From the NCBI GenBank assembly GCA_045646525.1, contig JAZRKX010000023.1:1-7933 (forward strand): 7,933 nucleotides of DNA, read 5' to 3'. A program made the translations under genes and the position numbers. The number at the start of each line of letters is the position of its first letter. The stretch's first letter is position 1. The notes beneath the pieces are model-generated. The model worked only from the letters and a program-made list of their open reading frames with translations, was not told the DNA's origin and ran no database searches. Below, in pieces: positions 7,034-7,933 of the stretch. This DNA comes from RGIG8748 sp045646525. GTDB lineage: Bacteria; Bacillota; Clostridia; UMGS1810.

Positions 7034-7678
7034 ATGAAAAATAAACTCAAAAAACTTACCGCGGTCTTTCTTTGCGTCTTGCTGATGCTCTCTCTCACAT
7101 CATGCGGTGAGGTAAAGCAAGCGCAGAAAAGCCTTGAGGATATGTTCGCCCTGCTTAAAGAGGGTAGTTACACCGAGGCACGCGACCTGCACATTTCCCA
7201 GCTTGGAGGAGACAATGATTTTCTCGGTTGCAAGGACAGCTTTAACAAAGAGGATTTCCCTGCATACGATATGCACATGGAGCTCTTTTCCAACATGGAA
7301 TACAAGGTGCTTGAAACCGTGAGCGCCGACCCTGCAAAAGTGGCTTTCCTTGCAGAGATTACGGCTGTAGACCTCGAGCCTGTGGCTGACAGACTCTTTA
7401 TGGCAACAGAGGAATTCAACTTTATGGCAGAGAACAACGAAGCGCAGATAACCGAAGATGATATAAACGCTGTTCTTACACAGCAGATGGTGGATATAAG
7501 CAACGACTACCTAAACAGCGAGGAAAGAAAAGACAAAACCACTACGATAGAAATAAATGTATGCTACGAAAAGGAATACGGTTGGAGGGTTTATCCCGAT
7601 GACAATCTTGTAAACATACTTACAGGCGGTGTTTATAACAGGTATAACACCATAATGCAAAACTATTTAGAATCTTAA
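7034..7678 (+). CDS. Secreted lipoprotein of unknown function
   Basis: The 214-residue protein starts with a typical lipoprotein signal peptide: basic MKNKLKK, the hydrophobic stretch LTAVFLCVLLMLS, and the lipobox LTSC with C24 as the lipid-bearing cysteine. The mature part is acidic and mostly helical. An early segment (QAQKSLEDMFALLKEGSYTE, 29-48) resembles the start of DUF4878/DUF5105-like lipoproteins. The end has TTTIEINVCYEKEYGWRVYP (169-188) then DDNLVNILTGGVY (189-201), a pattern I associate with clostridial lipoproteins of that kind. No catalytic motif is visible. It is the only plus-strand gene here, with its own promoter and an AAGGAGG ribosome binding site 8 nt before the ATG, so it should be well translated. 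It would be anchored on the outer face of the membrane. The lipoprotein call is firm; the family assignment is tentative and the function unknown. Confidence 0.88.
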   Translation: MKNKLKKLTAVFLCVLLMLSLTSCGEVKQAQKSLEDMFALLKEGSYTEARDLHISQLGGDNDFLGCKDSFNKEDFPAYDMHMELFSNMEYKVLETVSADPAKVAFLAEITAVDLEPVADRLFMATEEFNFMAENNEAQITEDDINAVLTQQMVDISNDYLNSEERKDKTTTIEINVCYEKEYGWRVYPDDNLVNILTGGVYNRYNTIMQNYLES

Positions 7679-7687
7679 TCAAAAACG

Positions 7688-7738
7688 GGAATGTAAAATA
7701 AAGCGCAGAGCGCTTATAGGCTTAATCACTGACATTCC
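7688..7738. repeat. Nested inverted repeats after the lipoprotein gene
   Basis: GGAATGT (7688-7694) pairs perfectly with ACATTCC (7732-7738). Inside lies a second stem, AAGCGC (7701-7706) with GCGCTT (7710-7715). On the plus strand no run of T follows, so it is not an obvious terminator for the lipoprotein gene. It starts only ten bases after the lipoprotein stop codon. Confidence 0.5.
7693..7715 (-). terminator. Possible weak terminator for leftward transcription
   Basis: On the minus strand the hairpin AAGCGC-TCT-GCGCTT (7715-7701) is followed by TATTTTAC, giving a broken U-rich tail. It would end transcripts entering from beyond the right edge before they run antisense into the lipoprotein gene. 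The stem is only 6 bp and the tail is interrupted, so confidence is low. Confidence 0.35.
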
Positions 7739-7821
7739 AAAGTGTTAAAAACAATTAAAACATCAAATTTATGTAGAAATCTGCAAATTTTGCAGATTTC
7801 TCATATTTTTAGCCTATAAGC
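7712..7821. repeat. Long-range inverted repeat around an A+T-rich segment
   Basis: GCTTATAGGCT (7712-7722) is the exact reverse complement of AGCCTATAAGC (7811-7821). With small gaps the similarity extends outward: both arms also carry CGC and AGAG before CTTATAGG. The 88 bases between them are A+T-rich and contain the 27-base palindrome. The arms could bound a small mobile element or form the base stem of an RNA. Confidence 0.45.
7775..7801. repeat. Perfect 27-base palindrome; possible lipoprotein terminator
   Basis: AGAAATCTGCAAA (7775-7787) and TTTGCAGATTTCT (7789-7801) are exact reverse complements around a single T at 7788. On the plus strand CATATTTTT follows, with five T at 7806-7810, so it may end lipoprotein transcription about 100 bases after the stop codon. 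The T run begins several bases past the stem, which is not ideal. A dyad protein-binding site is the other reading. Confidence 0.5.
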
Positions 7822-7823
7822 TC

Positions 7824-7906
7824 TAAGCGAACTTCACCTCTCGCGGTATCTATATACCGCTTCGGGTCCCCCTCGCAAGCACGCTTGCTTCGGTTCAGTT
7901 CGCTTA
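7824..7906 (-). other. Structured element: outer stem enclosing two same-plan hairpins
   Basis: TAAGCGAACT (7824-7833) and AGTTCGCTTA (7897-7906) are perfect 10-base inverted repeats. Between them, read on the minus strand, are two units with the same layout: CCGAAGC, a variable hairpin top, then GCGAGRGG. In the first (7893-7869) the top is AAGCGTGCTT; in the second (7865-7837) it is GGTATATAGATACC. The GC bases next to each top extend its stem, and purine-rich stretches (GAA opposite GAGA or GAGG) would form matching internal loops below. The whole folds as a three-way junction. This is either a non-coding RNA or a palindromic intergenic repeat. I do not recognise it as a known riboswitch or RNA family. 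The strand shown is that with purine-rich loops and is not proven. Confidence 0.5.
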
Positions 7907-7933
7907 TTCTGCATCTTTTTTCCATCCCCTCCC

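Noticed and set aside
7168..7503. Minus-strand ORF of 111 codons inside the lipoprotein gene
   Set aside because: The plus-strand frame has a promoter, ribosome binding site, signal peptide and lipobox; the antisense frame has none.
7824..7906. Guanidine-II (mini-ykkC) riboswitch, suggested by two tandem hairpins
   Set aside because: That class has conserved ACGR terminal loops; here the loops differ (CGTG and ATAG on the minus strand) and conservation lies in the flanks.
7824..7906. Integron attC site or CRISPR repeat
   Set aside because: No GTTRRRY core or integrase is present, and two units with changed hairpin tops and no regular spacers do not make a CRISPR array.

Overview
The window looks chromosomal and comes from a Gram-positive anaerobe of the Clostridia type. 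This rests on MutS2, an S4-domain RluA enzyme of the clostridial NRIDRNTGG type, a CsaB pyruvyl transferase, a short-signal lipoprotein and strong GGAG-type ribosome binding sites. I cannot name a genus. No rRNA, tRNA, CRISPR array, transposase or phage gene is visible.

Positions 1-6858 hold six genes on the minus strand in one very tight block. In transcription order they are a ComM/YifB-family AAA+ ATPase, a membrane-anchored TPR protein, a small protein resembling the N-terminal part of the nickel-pincer enzyme LarC, an RluA-family pseudouridine synthase, a two-domain glycosyltransferase/CsaB fusion, and the N-terminal third of MutS2, which runs off the left edge. Gaps are 13 nt or less and two junctions are 4-base ATGA overlaps, so the block reads as one operon. 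A good promoter (TGGAAA, 17 nt, extended -10 TATACT) lies just upstream of comM. The MutS2 and RluA genes concern ribosomes and rRNA, while the fusion concerns the cell wall, so this looks like a housekeeping operon rather than one pathway.

Positions 6859-7033 are a divergent promoter region with one clear promoter each way and a 9-base direct repeat beside both. The plus-strand promoter drives a 214-residue lipoprotein of unknown function (7034-7678).

Positions 7679-7933 contain no convincing gene but are dense with inverted repeats: nested hairpins at 7688-7738, a perfect 27-base palindrome at 7775-7801, a long-range inverted repeat joining 7712-7722 to 7811-7821, and a 10-bp stem (7824-7833 with 7897-7906) that encloses two hairpins built on the same plan. 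This last element, seen best as a minus-strand RNA, is the part of the window I explain least and the best candidate for something undescribed. The reduced LarC-like protein and the glycosyltransferase-CsaB fusion are the most unusual protein-coding features.
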